From NCBI GenBank assembly GCA_029778615.1, contig JAKOPZ010000316.1:25440-89439 (forward strand): DNA of 64,000 bases, given 5' to 3'. This document shows, piece by piece, positions 1-8,859 of the stretch. Below the pieces are notes generated by a model. The model had not been told where the DNA came from. It did no database searches and saw only the letters and a list, made by a program, of their open reading frames with translations. Position 1 is the stretch's first letter. Each line of letters begins with the position of its first letter. Source of the DNA: Chloroflexota bacterium (lineage in GTDB: Bacteria; Chloroflexota; Anaerolineae; UBA4142; SHND01). The translations under genes and the position numbers were made by a program.

Positions 1-1199
1 CAGCGCGACAAATTTTGTGCGACGCGATTTTGGGCAATGGCGAACGCGGCGGCAATCACAAATCCGTAGGTGACAATGTCCCACGTGTTCAACATGCCGA
101 GTGCGCCGACGATGAGCGCAACCAAGAGAACGCGCGGTGTGAGCAAAACGGACTGGAGCGATTGGAGACCGGTGATTGGAACGTGCGGCGTGAGCAAAAG
201 GTTCAATGCCACCGCCAGCGCGAGAACACCGAACGGCAGCGCCAACACGTGCGGATGCAAATCGCCCAAAAGAAAACTGAACGCGGGAAACTCATCAATC
301 ACTTCGAGGTGTCCGCCATCTGTCGGATTGATGTCGTTCAAAACACGCGAGGCGCGCCACCACCACCAATTGTCTTCAGGAATCCCGGTGCCTGACGGCT
401 GAATCTCTTCCAGCCCGTGCAAATTCAAACTCGCGTAAAAATCGCGCGGACCGATTTCGGCGTTGTACGCGACTTCAAAGACCGCCTGCAAATTTCCAAT
501 GACGAGCAGTAGAAAAACTGCCAACACACCAAACGCAAAAGGCGAACGTTTCGCGGCGCGCGGAGAATCATTTTGCTGCGCGTACGTCACCGCGTTGAAA
601 ACAAGACCGAACGCGCCGACTGCCGCCATCGCGAACGTCATAATCAGTCCGAGATTGAACGCATACCCCGACGGAATGTTTCCCAATTTCGCCAGCGCGG
701 CGACAATCACGTAACCGAGATAATAGTAACTGATGGCATAACCGGCAAGCCACGCGTCGCGCGGAGGAAACGTGTCGCTCTGCAAGATGGAATTGAGGAA
801 CATGAATTCCATCGGTTTTTCCGTCGCGGAAATTTCAGGATTGAACGCGCGGAAATATGCGAACGCGAGGAACGCGACCCCAAACACAATTTCCACAACC
901 AGCGCATATTTCCAATTTTCACGCAGCCACGCGAGCACCGAATCCTTGCCTTTGCCGCGCAGCAAACCCCAACTCAACACCACGACGAGCACGAGCAAAA
1001 CCGCGAGCGCGCCCATTGTATTGTGAATGAACCCGAACACTGCGAGCAGCCAAAACGGATACACCCATAACAACAACGCGAGCGGTTTCGCAAACGCATA
1101 CCCGCGGTCCGGCAGGAAACGCAAAAAACGCATTGTCACAGGCAATGCGGCAAAGGAAACGAGTATGAGGAGAAACCACCAGAGGAAAAGGTAAATCAT
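1..1199 (-). CDS. DUF2298 (Chlor_Arch_YYY) membrane protein, C-terminus outside window
   Basis: About 399 N-terminal codons of a very hydrophobic multi-pass protein are visible; the coding strand runs off the left edge, so the C-terminus is missing. The family hallmark, a tyrosine triplet followed by x-G (YYYLG), lies near residue 156, and a PHVLALPFG stretch near residue 320 corresponds to the AHLMALPFA stretch of the DUF2298 half of the large gene at 1529-6376. The family (TIGR03662/DUF2298) is known mainly from Chloroflexi and archaea and has no established function; a GT-C-like glycosyltransferase role is only inferred from topology and neighbours. The ATG overlaps the TGA of the upstream remnant gene as ATGA, with a weak AAAGGAA ribosome site. 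It is the distal gene of the glycosylation operon. Confidence 0.85.
   Translation of the reverse strand, partial: MIYLFLWWFLLILVSFAALPVTMRFLRFLPDRGYAFAKPLALLLWVYPFWLLAVFGFIHNTMGALAVLLVLVVVLSWGLLRGKGKDSVLAWLRENWKYALVVEIVFGVAFLAFAYFRAFNPEISATEKPMEFMFLNSILQSDTFPPRDAWLAGYAISYYYLGYVIVAALAKLGNIPSGYAFNLGLIMTFAMAAVGAFGLVFNAVTYAQQNDSPRAAKRSPFAFGVLAVFLLLVIGNLQAVFEVAYNAEIGPRDFYASLNLHGLEEIQPSGTGIPEDNWWWWRASRVLNDINPTDGGHLEVIDEFPAFSFLLGDLHPHVLALPFGVLALAVALNLLLTPHVPITGLQSLQSVLLTPRVLLVALIVGALGMLNTWDIVTYGFVIAAAFAIAQNRVAQNLSR
148..178. repeat. Diverged GGAGAYT heptamer repeat inside the DUF2298 gene
   Basis: Units GACTGGA, GCGATTG, GAGACCG and GTGATTG keep a 7-bp period and resemble the cleaner arrays elsewhere in the window. 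In the minus-strand reading frame they encode a GLQSLQS-like peptide between membrane segments. Confidence 0.5.
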
Positions 1200-1438
1200 T
1201 TTTTCCTTTTTAACCTTTTCACCTGCTGATATTGAGATTCAAAGCGCGCAAGCAAATCTCGCATGGACTCGTAATCATAGTTCGGCACAAGGACCTTGAA
1301 ACCCACATCCATCGTTGCGCGACCGGCACCCCATTGTGACAACGCGATGCCACCCACAATTGCATAGCGTACCTTATTTTTTTCGAGGACGCGGACGACG
1401 CGCCGAAGTGGTTTTTCGAGTTGGACCGGAATTCGCAT
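1196..1438 (-). pseudogene. Truncated MNT/AbiEii-like nucleotidyltransferase remnant
   Basis: An 80-residue ORF with the N-terminal pattern of minimal nucleotidyltransferases (YAIVGGIALSQWG, then the turn where the metal-binding DxD pair should be). The sequence there reads TMDVGFKVLV, so the second aspartate of the usual DVDLLV-type motif is glycine, and the protein stops about 35 residues later in a lysine/arginine-rich tail (KRLKRKK) instead of continuing for 150 or more residues. It is therefore probably inactive. A TTG five codons upstream (1453) could also start it. The stop overlaps the start of the DUF2298 gene by 4 nt, so it may survive only as a translational lead-in for that gene. 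Family assignment rests on the short GG-x9-D motif. Confidence 0.55.
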
Positions 1439-1528
1439 GGCGTCTTTGCTCAAAGCTTTTCATACGCTCAAGATATCGTTATCGCACATTTCTTAACAGC
1501 GTGTGAACTTGACGTTAACAGAATCGCG

Positions 1529-4500
1529 CTATTTGACCACCTGCGCTACTTTATCCGTCAGCGCGTAAATTTGCACGCCGTCCGCGTCATAGATTTTTCG
1601 CAGCGTGCCTTCACTCACCATTTTGTCGAATTTGTTGAAATTTCGGTCACTGTACACCGCGTGCTCCATCGGACCGACGTAGAGGAGCGACACGCCGTAA
1701 TGATGTAACAAATCCAACGTCTCGGTTGTGTCCGCCGATTCGTACATTGTTCGCACATCTTGCAGGCGATTGTCCACAATGTTGCCGGGCAAGAGCGAAT
1801 ACTGCTGTTTGGTGTGCCAGTCCCAACCGATAACCGTCGGCAGTCCCGTATTGATGGATACGCGATTGCCCCAATGATACAGCCCCGCGTTCCCTTCGAC
1901 GATAACGGGCGAGCCAAGAATATTTTCGCGCAGCCATTGAATCGCTTGGTAATCGGGCGCAAGCGCAAACTCGTGATTGTTTTCGTTGTACGACGCTTGC
2001 TTCATGTAATCGAGCCCGTTCAGTCCCGGCGGCATTTCTTTGACGAAACGGTCGTTCACTTTTGCCCAACCGGCGAACGCGGGATACAGCGCGCCTGCGA
2101 GAATCAAAAGCACGGCAATCCCCCACCACGCGGCTTTGAGTGTTTGCATTGCGCCGGCATCGCCGCCAACTTTTTGTCCGGTGGTCGCGTCCGTTTGCGG
2201 GTCACGGAACCAGAGTGAATGAAATACGATCGCAAGTCCCGCCGCGCTCACCATCGCGAAAAATACCCACGCTTGCAGATAGAATTTGAAAACGGTGTTC
2301 ATGCGTCCGATGTCGCCTTTGAGCGTGACCACTTCCACCATCAACGTCAACAACAACGCGGCGGCGAGTATCAATGTCAAAAAGCGATGCAGCGGCGCGG
2401 TATCGCGCTGCAAGAGAATCCACGCGGCGGCGGCAACCAGCGGCACTACCACCGCGAACACTTGGAGTGACAAAAACAACAATCCAAATTCGAGCACGAG
2501 CAGCGCGGGCAGCAAATAAATTGTCCAACCTTCGAGCAGCGAACGCGCGGGCGTTACATCATTCGACGCGTTCAGGGTGCGCGCGGAACGATTCGCGAGC
2601 AGTATCACCAAATATGTCGCGATGAGGAAAAGGAAGATGCCATGCACGACCAGGTAATCGCTCAACACCGTGCGCGCGTCTTTCCAAATTTCGACGCTCG
2701 TGTACGCCGTGCCGTAATGGGCAATATAGGGCCAGTAAAACGCAACGCCCAACACAATCAGCGCAATCATGCGCCAACCCAATGCCCAACCAATACGGCG
2801 CGGGTCAAACGAAAAACCGACGGTGACAATGCCGAGCACAAGCGCAAACAAAATGACCAGCACATAAATCGCCATGTCAAAGGTGATGCGAAATCCTGCC
2901 GCGTTAATCGGAATGACCGCGAGCGAAATTTGCACAAACACCAAAACGACAAAGAGCAAATAACGTTGAATGAATTCGCTCCAGTCGAACGGTGCGCCGT
3001 CCGGATTCGACGAACGATAGTCAACAAAAAATCCAATCGCCATCGCACCGCCAATGACCGCGAGATACGTCGGATAGTCCCATGTGTTAATTGCGCGCAG
3101 CGCGCCCAGCACGAGCGCGGCGAGTCCCAAATCGTACCACTGTAATTTCGCGCGATTGAAAACGGCGTGCGCGGCAACACCTAAACCGAGCAGCGCGAAC
3201 GGCAGCGCCATCAAATGCGCGTGCAGGTCGGCATAGACAAAAGTGAAAAATGGAATTTCGTTAATTGTATCGGGAATGATGCGCGTCGCCGTCCAATACC
3301 AATTTCCAATCGCCACCGGAATCTCTTTGCCATCCACCAGCCACGCAAACAGTCCGACCAAAAACGAAGTGACGCCGCCCGACGCGCCGTTCGATTGTCC
3401 CAAGTCGCTCAACCCTTTGAACAGTACGCCCACCTGCCCGAGGTTGCCGATAATGAGAACGAGGAACGCGGCAACGATGCCCGCGAGGAATGCGCGAAAA
3501 GAAATTGGAGACTGGAGATTGGAGACTGGACGCGAGTCTTCGGTCTCTGTTTTTCGGATTTGGCTGACCAGATTATATGTAACGCCAAACGCGCCGACAG
3601 CGGTCATGCCGAAAAACATCGGCAACAACAAGTTGTATGCGACTTCGGGAACGATGCCCGTGAATTTCACCAGTGTCGCGCTGATGACTTGACCAAAATA
3701 GTAATAGTTGATGAATCCGCCTTCGAACCACGGATTGTACGCCGGAAAATACGTTGACTTGATGACCGCGTTTAGGTACGCAAAGTCCATCGGCTTTTCG
3801 CCGCCGAACCATGGATGCCACAAATCGGGATTGCCGTACCGAATGGCGAGGTCGAGCGCAAAAAATGCGAGAAACACAATTTCGATGCCGACGAGCAGCT
3901 TCCAGCGTGCGCGCAAAAAATTTAACATTTCCGCGCGTTGACGCCACACCACATACAGCGCGCCGACGAGCAGCAGCGCCAACACCAACAGCATCGTCGT
4001 GCGTTCGAACGGCAGGGCTTGGTAACTCGCGAGCGTCCACGTCAACCACGCAAACGCAAGCACGCCGACCATTTTCGTCAGCGCGTATCCGCGGTCTGCA
4101 AATTTGCGAAACGCGACGAACGAATACGGAAACGCGAGCACGCCCAGTCCCCAAATGGTGAGAATCCAAATGATGACGGGAATCGCATTGACAAAATCGT
4201 TCGGATTGAAAATCTGAGACCATGTGCCGCCTGCATAGTTCGCGGCTTGGAGTTCGGGCGACATGCGAAAACCATTTTTGGACGCGACGGCGTCAATCGG
4301 TTTCAGTTTTTCCAGTTCCGAAAGGTCAACGCTGTTTAGCAGTTTCGCGGTATTTTCCGACGAATAGCGGTCAGTCTTTTTGAAAATCAAGACCTTGGGA
4401 TGGTCGTATACAGTGAACGCTTCGTCCGATGAATCGTCGTTGATGACAATCCCGAACAATTGCGGGTACGATGTGAATTCTTGAATCTTGTCGAATCCGA

Positions 4501-6376
4501 GTTGTCCGTTAAACAACCATTCGTAATATTTTGTCGTGAGCGGATAACGCCAAGGCAAGCGCGGGATGGATTGATACAAACGATTGCTCGAAAGGACAAT
4601 GTAATCCGCTTCGTCCAACCAATTCTGCAAGTCATCGCGTTTGCTCGGGTCGTCCTCGCCATAATTCTGCATCATGCCGTCACTGCTTGAAGACAGCCCT
4701 TTGAACATGCCGCCGAACGGGTCGAGCCCTTCCACGCGCATCGGGAGCGGGTCATCCCAATGTTCGTTCGCAATTACGGAACCGGGCGGGATATTGTGCA
4801 CAATCCATTTTGATGCGGCGATGCGCGTAACGGGACGCGTATAAATCGTGGTGAACGCGGCTGCCCAGAAAACGGTATAGCCCGCAATGACGAGAACGAC
4901 GGCGGCGAATGCGAACCGCGCAATCGTCTTCCAGGGGAGTGCGAGTTTCACAACTTGCTCCCACAACCAGAAAACAAAAAAGCCCGCATAGATAGCAAAG
5001 AACGGATACAGCGGCAAGTAATATCGCACGACCAAAACAAACTGCTGACCGAGATACAAAAAGAATCCGCCAATCCACAGCAAGAGCAGCAAGTGGTTCC
5101 ATTTGCGCTCTCGCAAAACTTGATAAATGCCGACAAAGAATCCTGCCCACGCGGCGAACGCGAACGGAATGCCCATACCGAACATGGACATGTTGTAAAG
5201 CGGAAACAGATACGCCGCGCGTCCCGTCCATTGATGGCTCGGCGGATAATCAATTTCACCGCTGATGAGTTGACTGATAAATTTCATGTCGTCAACCCAT
5301 TTCGGATTCAGTCCGAACAGTCCTTCAAACGCATACGGCTGTCCGATGCGAAACACCAGCAGCGCGGCAATCGCGGAAATCACCAAACCCGCGCCGACAT
5401 AAAAGAGCGCATTCCAAAATTCCGTCGTCGCAGCTTGAGGCGCAACCGTTTCGCGCGCCGTGAAGGTGCGCGGGCGCGTTTCAATTTCAATCATCAACGG
5501 ACCAATCGTAATCGTCCGCGTGCTCGTGTCCGCAGCGTTGGCGCTTGCTTGAGTTCCTAACGCGTCATCGCCCACAACCGCGCCGGCATCCATTGCCAAA
5601 GTGCGCGTTGGCGCGGGCTCGCGCGCCAAGCCGATGCGTTTCACCGGACCGAGCAGCGTCACCAAACGCAAGAGCGCCGCCATCACAATAATCGCGGCGA
5701 ACGTGAGGAAATTGATGCGCGACGCCACCGCCAGCCCGAGCGCCGCGCCCGCGAGCGCGTACGCGAGCCAGCCGCGTTTGCCCTGCATGATGTCGAGCGT
5801 GAACCAAAACGCGAGCACAATCGGCACATTGCCGAACGCATCCACCGTAAAGAAATGCGATTCCTGAATCGGCAGCACCGCGCACGCATACAAGAACGCG
5901 GCGAACAAACCAACGCCCGCGTTGAACAAGCGGCGCCCAATCGCAAACACCATCGCGCATGTGAACAAATCAAATAGCGCCGACAACACGCGTCCGACAA
6001 TATAAATGTTCCAGTACTCGGCTTGATTTACCAACTGCGCGGCGACGCGCACAATGAACAATGGCGCCGTGCCGTACACAAACGAACCGAAATTGTTGTT
6101 GTACGGATTCATCGGCGATTTGTCGGTATCAAAATATTCGCCAATCGAATCGGGCAAACGAATCGCCGTCGAAACCATCGTCAGGAAACGTTCGTCAGGA
6201 TGGAGATGTTGTTCTTCGTCCCAGTTGACGCCGGTAAATCGAAAGACGCCGCCCAAAATCAAAATGAGCGCGAGGAGAAGATAGACGCCATAACGTCCCG
6301 CCAAACGCGGCAGGCGCGCACTCGAGTCAACAGGGTGAGGTTGGATTAGAGATGCTTGGTCGGATTGCGATTCCAT
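1529..6376 (-). CDS. Fusion of GT39-like glycosyltransferase and DUF2298 membrane protein
   Basis: 1615 residues, multi-pass membrane protein with two units. Residues 1 to about 665 look like a complete GT39-like (dolichyl-phosphate-mannose mannosyltransferase superfamily) protein: a first membrane helix, then a WDEEQHLHPDER loop at 52-63 with the acidic residues expected for GT-C catalysis, ending in a VYDHPKVLIFKK strand that matches the C-terminus of the separate gene at 18788-20632. From about residue 735 it matches the partial DUF2298 gene at 1-1199 (shared DRGYA-K motif), has the tyrosine triplet as YYYFG near residue 890, and a soluble C-terminal end (VIGWDWHTKQQY). The natural reading is a gene fusion of donor-using transferase and DUF2298 partner. 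A heptamer repeat adds an NLQSPIS insert near residue 955. Acceptor and donor are unknown. Confidence 0.85.
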   Translation of the reverse strand: MESQSDQASLIQPHPVDSSARLPRLAGRYGVYLLLALILILGGVFRFTGVNWDEEQHLHPDERFLTMVSTAIRLPDSIGEYFDTDKSPMNPYNNNFGSFVYGTAPLFIVRVAAQLVNQAEYWNIYIVGRVLSALFDLFTCAMVFAIGRRLFNAGVGLFAAFLYACAVLPIQESHFFTVDAFGNVPIVLAFWFTLDIMQGKRGWLAYALAGAALGLAVASRINFLTFAAIIVMAALLRLVTLLGPVKRIGLAREPAPTRTLAMDAGAVVGDDALGTQASANAADTSTRTITIGPLMIEIETRPRTFTARETVAPQAATTEFWNALFYVGAGLVISAIAALLVFRIGQPYAFEGLFGLNPKWVDDMKFISQLISGEIDYPPSHQWTGRAAYLFPLYNMSMFGMGIPFAFAAWAGFFVGIYQVLRERKWNHLLLLLWIGGFFLYLGQQFVLVVRYYLPLYPFFAIYAGFFVFWLWEQVVKLALPWKTIARFAFAAVVLVIAGYTVFWAAAFTTIYTRPVTRIAASKWIVHNIPPGSVIANEHWDDPLPMRVEGLDPFGGMFKGLSSSSDGMMQNYGEDDPSKRDDLQNWLDEADYIVLSSNRLYQSIPRLPWRYPLTTKYYEWLFNGQLGFDKIQEFTSYPQLFGIVINDDSSDEAFTVYDHPKVLIFKKTDRYSSENTAKLLNSVDLSELEKLKPIDAVASKNGFRMSPELQAANYAGGTWSQIFNPNDFVNAIPVIIWILTIWGLGVLAFPYSFVAFRKFADRGYALTKMVGVLAFAWLTWTLASYQALPFERTTMLLVLALLLVGALYVVWRQRAEMLNFLRARWKLLVGIEIVFLAFFALDLAIRYGNPDLWHPWFGGEKPMDFAYLNAVIKSTYFPAYNPWFEGGFINYYYFGQVISATLVKFTGIVPEVAYNLLLPMFFGMTAVGAFGVTYNLVSQIRKTETEDSRPVSNLQSPISFRAFLAGIVAAFLVLIIGNLGQVGVLFKGLSDLGQSNGASGGVTSFLVGLFAWLVDGKEIPVAIGNWYWTATRIIPDTINEIPFFTFVYADLHAHLMALPFALLGLGVAAHAVFNRAKLQWYDLGLAALVLGALRAINTWDYPTYLAVIGGAMAIGFFVDYRSSNPDGAPFDWSEFIQRYLLFVVLVFVQISLAVIPINAAGFRITFDMAIYVLVILFALVLGIVTVGFSFDPRRIGWALGWRMIALIVLGVAFYWPYIAHYGTAYTSVEIWKDARTVLSDYLVVHGIFLFLIATYLVILLANRSARTLNASNDVTPARSLLEGWTIYLLPALLVLEFGLLFLSLQVFAVVVPLVAAAAWILLQRDTAPLHRFLTLILAAALLLTLMVEVVTLKGDIGRMNTVFKFYLQAWVFFAMVSAAGLAIVFHSLWFRDPQTDATTGQKVGGDAGAMQTLKAAWWGIAVLLILAGALYPAFAGWAKVNDRFVKEMPPGLNGLDYMKQASYNENNHEFALAPDYQAIQWLRENILGSPVIVEGNAGLYHWGNRVSINTGLPTVIGWDWHTKQQYSLLPGNIVDNRLQDVRTMYESADTTETLDLLHHYGVSLLYVGPMEHAVYSDRNFNKFDKMVSEGTLRKIYDADGVQIYALTDKVAQVVK
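3504..3530. repeat. GGAGAYT heptamer repeat, in frame within CDS
   Basis: ATTGGAGACTGGAGATTGG-type array of nearly four 7-bp units. On the coding (minus) strand it encodes SNLQSPIS in a hydrophilic loop of the DUF2298 half. It resembles the intergenic arrays at 24466, 35439 and 59931. Confidence 0.85.
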
Positions 6377-6459
6377 AAGTCTAATTTTGCAGGAATGCGG
6401 AGGCGGTTAATGAATATAAGACAAAAATGCTTAACGAACAAATGAGTTTCTCCCTGCGG

Positions 6460-8838
6460 TTAGTCTAGAGTGACGGTATACCGCAAATACAGCATTTCTC
6501 CGGGATTCGTAACACGCCAAATCTCCTGATAATCGCCCCCCGGATATTTATCGCGAATGCGCTGCATCAAACGTTTATGGTCCGGCGTTGCAGCAAAAAT
6601 TGCGGGGCGCCCTCTTTTCACAAGCTCGTCCAGTTCATTCACGTCCGTAAAGTCGAACCCTTTTAGATTGTGCGAGAGATACGGGATGGATGGAAAGCCA
6701 ATGAACATGCGCGGTTGCCCCGCAAAATACACAATGGAATTGCGCGGCGCCTCACCCATGTACAGCCCCAAGTCGAGCGCGACTTCGTCATTTGCAGAGG
6801 TGAAATAATACTTGGGCGTATATTCCCAAAAATAAAAACTCAGACTGAGAAATGCCAACACTGTCACGGCAACGGCAATTGCCCCCGCGCGAACCAGAGG
6901 TTTCCAATTTAGCAAGTCACCACAGAACGCGGCGAGCTTCCACAATGCCAACGCGACAAATACAGCGACGGCGGGTAACAGAATGACCATCCGCTCGGCA
7001 GCAGGCGGAGGAATAATCAACGCACCGCCGAAAAAAACCACCGACCAAAACCACATTTGCAGCAAAAGGTGTCGTCCTTGGCGCACCGCAAACATAGAAA
7101 GCGCGAGACCAATTGCGAGCAAAAACGCCCACATCCCATCAAAGAGTGGCTGGGGAGAATTGTAGAACCCATGAATCGCGGGAATCGAAACAAACATCAG
7201 CAAGGTGCGAACCATGTTGCGAAACACAATCAGTGGGATTGGTTCACCGGTCGCTTCGACTTCGCGCTCCACCCAACCTGTCTGAAACGCGCCCATCTGG
7301 TTCATTCTGGAGAAACCAATATCCAAGTGCATCGCAAAATAATACGCAATCGGCAGCACCACCAATGTCGCACACACCACAAACAGCGCGTATTTGTGCC
7401 ACTCTTGCCACCTCTTTTTGTCAAAGACGAATTGAATCAAAAGCCAGGCGCCCGCGAGCAATAACACCAGACGACTGCCCGCATAAGAATAGACACTCAA
7501 GCCCGCAACAATTCCGCCTGCCGCAAACCAATACAATTTGCGCGTTTGCACTGCGCGATAAATTATGCCAAACGAAAGCGCGGCGAACAGCGGCGCTTCA
7601 ACATTGTTCAAAACTTGGCGGCTAAAGTGAATATGTAGCGCCATCACCGCGAGCGCCGTTGCAGTGAGCAACGCGATGGGCTTGTTGAACATCGCGCGCG
7701 CCATGAGATAGCTCGTAGGAATCGTGAGCGTCCCAAAGATGACAGCGAGAATACGGATTCCAAATATAGAGTCCCCAAAAATCCGTACCGATACTGCCCA
7801 CACGAGAAATGACAAGGACGCCTCAGACGACCAGCCCGAACGGAACATGTTACTCACTTCGCCGTTGAGAATCCGAATCGCTTCTTGACCAATTGAACCT
7901 TCATCGCCTCCGAATGGAAAAGGAATGTTAACAATATCATACGCGCGCAACGCAAACGCGAGCAGTGTAAGCACGCCCACTATTAATATCGTGGCGCGCG
8001 ACCTCCACAATCGCGCGCGCAGCCCTTTCCAACTCCCCCATGCCGGAATCAGCACAAACGCAATCGTTAAAGCAGCGATTGCCGCGAGCCAAGCATAGAA
8101 CGTGACCCAATAATTATCATCCGGGCGCGGTCCCTGTGAGGCAAAGGTGCAAAAGATAATTGCGGCTACAGCCGCGAGCGCCAACCCAATTTGCCCAAGC
8201 GTTGTCCGCGTGAGACGCAGAGTTCCAAGTCGCGCATCGAATCTCCCCGCCGTTGTGCGTGACGCGGCGCGCAGCGCCGCAAAGATAAGCACGTAGGCGG
8301 CGCCAACAACTACAAGTCCCCAATTCGCCGAGTGCTCGTCAACGGACAAAATTATCTGTCCAATCAGCGCAAGTCCCAAGCCGAAAATAAAAAGCATTGC
8401 TGCCGTCGGCGGCATCTTGCGGTCCTCGTCGCCGAGCACCACAAGATTCTCTTGGCTTTCCTGCTGAGCCCGTCTGGACCGATTCCACGCGGCAAAGCGT
8501 TGCGCGACGCGCCGAATGGGGTTGGGGGGCACAGTTAAACTTGGCACGAGAGCGGAGGCGGACTGTATTCCGATAATATCAGAGACAAGCTCTCCCGAAT
8601 CGAGTCGCGTCGCGTTCAACGGCGCATTGGCTCCCGCGCGCGCGCCGAGCAAAATACCAACCAAGAGAACCAGCGCGAACGCGATGGTCACAAGCACGAG
8701 CAGCGCAAGGATTGACATGGCGTCACGCGTCAGCCCCGGCGCAATCATGCGGTCAATGAATATGCCAACCGCAACGCCGAGCGCAACGAGCGCGACGCGT
8801 ATCATCATCCGCACGATATTGATAGAGCGCTTTTGCAT
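6460..8838 (-). CDS. GT39/ArnT-like integral membrane glycosyltransferase
   Basis: 792 residues. Several N-terminal helices precede the PMT_2/ArnT-type core: FPFGGDEGSIGQEAIRIL near residue 310 carries the first-loop acidic residue, followed by repeated helices with an H-x-H segment (ALHIHFSRQ) and an NNVEAPLF motif typical of the family. The last 130 residues are a soluble domain. Such proteins move a sugar from a polyprenyl-phosphate carrier to an acceptor on the outer face of the membrane; the sugar and acceptor here cannot be read from sequence. It follows the related gene at 8860-11367 by 21 nt and is in the same operon. The N-terminal extension of about 280 residues with seven or so extra helices is longer than in ArnT. 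Confidence 0.8.
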   Translation of the reverse strand: MQKRSINIVRMMIRVALVALGVAVGIFIDRMIAPGLTRDAMSILALLVLVTIAFALVLLVGILLGARAGANAPLNATRLDSGELVSDIIGIQSASALVPSLTVPPNPIRRVAQRFAAWNRSRRAQQESQENLVVLGDEDRKMPPTAAMLFIFGLGLALIGQIILSVDEHSANWGLVVVGAAYVLIFAALRAASRTTAGRFDARLGTLRLTRTTLGQIGLALAAVAAIIFCTFASQGPRPDDNYWVTFYAWLAAIAALTIAFVLIPAWGSWKGLRARLWRSRATILIVGVLTLLAFALRAYDIVNIPFPFGGDEGSIGQEAIRILNGEVSNMFRSGWSSEASLSFLVWAVSVRIFGDSIFGIRILAVIFGTLTIPTSYLMARAMFNKPIALLTATALAVMALHIHFSRQVLNNVEAPLFAALSFGIIYRAVQTRKLYWFAAGGIVAGLSVYSYAGSRLVLLLAGAWLLIQFVFDKKRWQEWHKYALFVVCATLVVLPIAYYFAMHLDIGFSRMNQMGAFQTGWVEREVEATGEPIPLIVFRNMVRTLLMFVSIPAIHGFYNSPQPLFDGMWAFLLAIGLALSMFAVRQGRHLLLQMWFWSVVFFGGALIIPPPAAERMVILLPAVAVFVALALWKLAAFCGDLLNWKPLVRAGAIAVAVTVLAFLSLSFYFWEYTPKYYFTSANDEVALDLGLYMGEAPRNSIVYFAGQPRMFIGFPSIPYLSHNLKGFDFTDVNELDELVKRGRPAIFAATPDHKRLMQRIRDKYPGGDYQEIWRVTNPGEMLYLRYTVTLD

Positions 8839-8859
8839 GAGAAGGTAATGACGCGGGAA

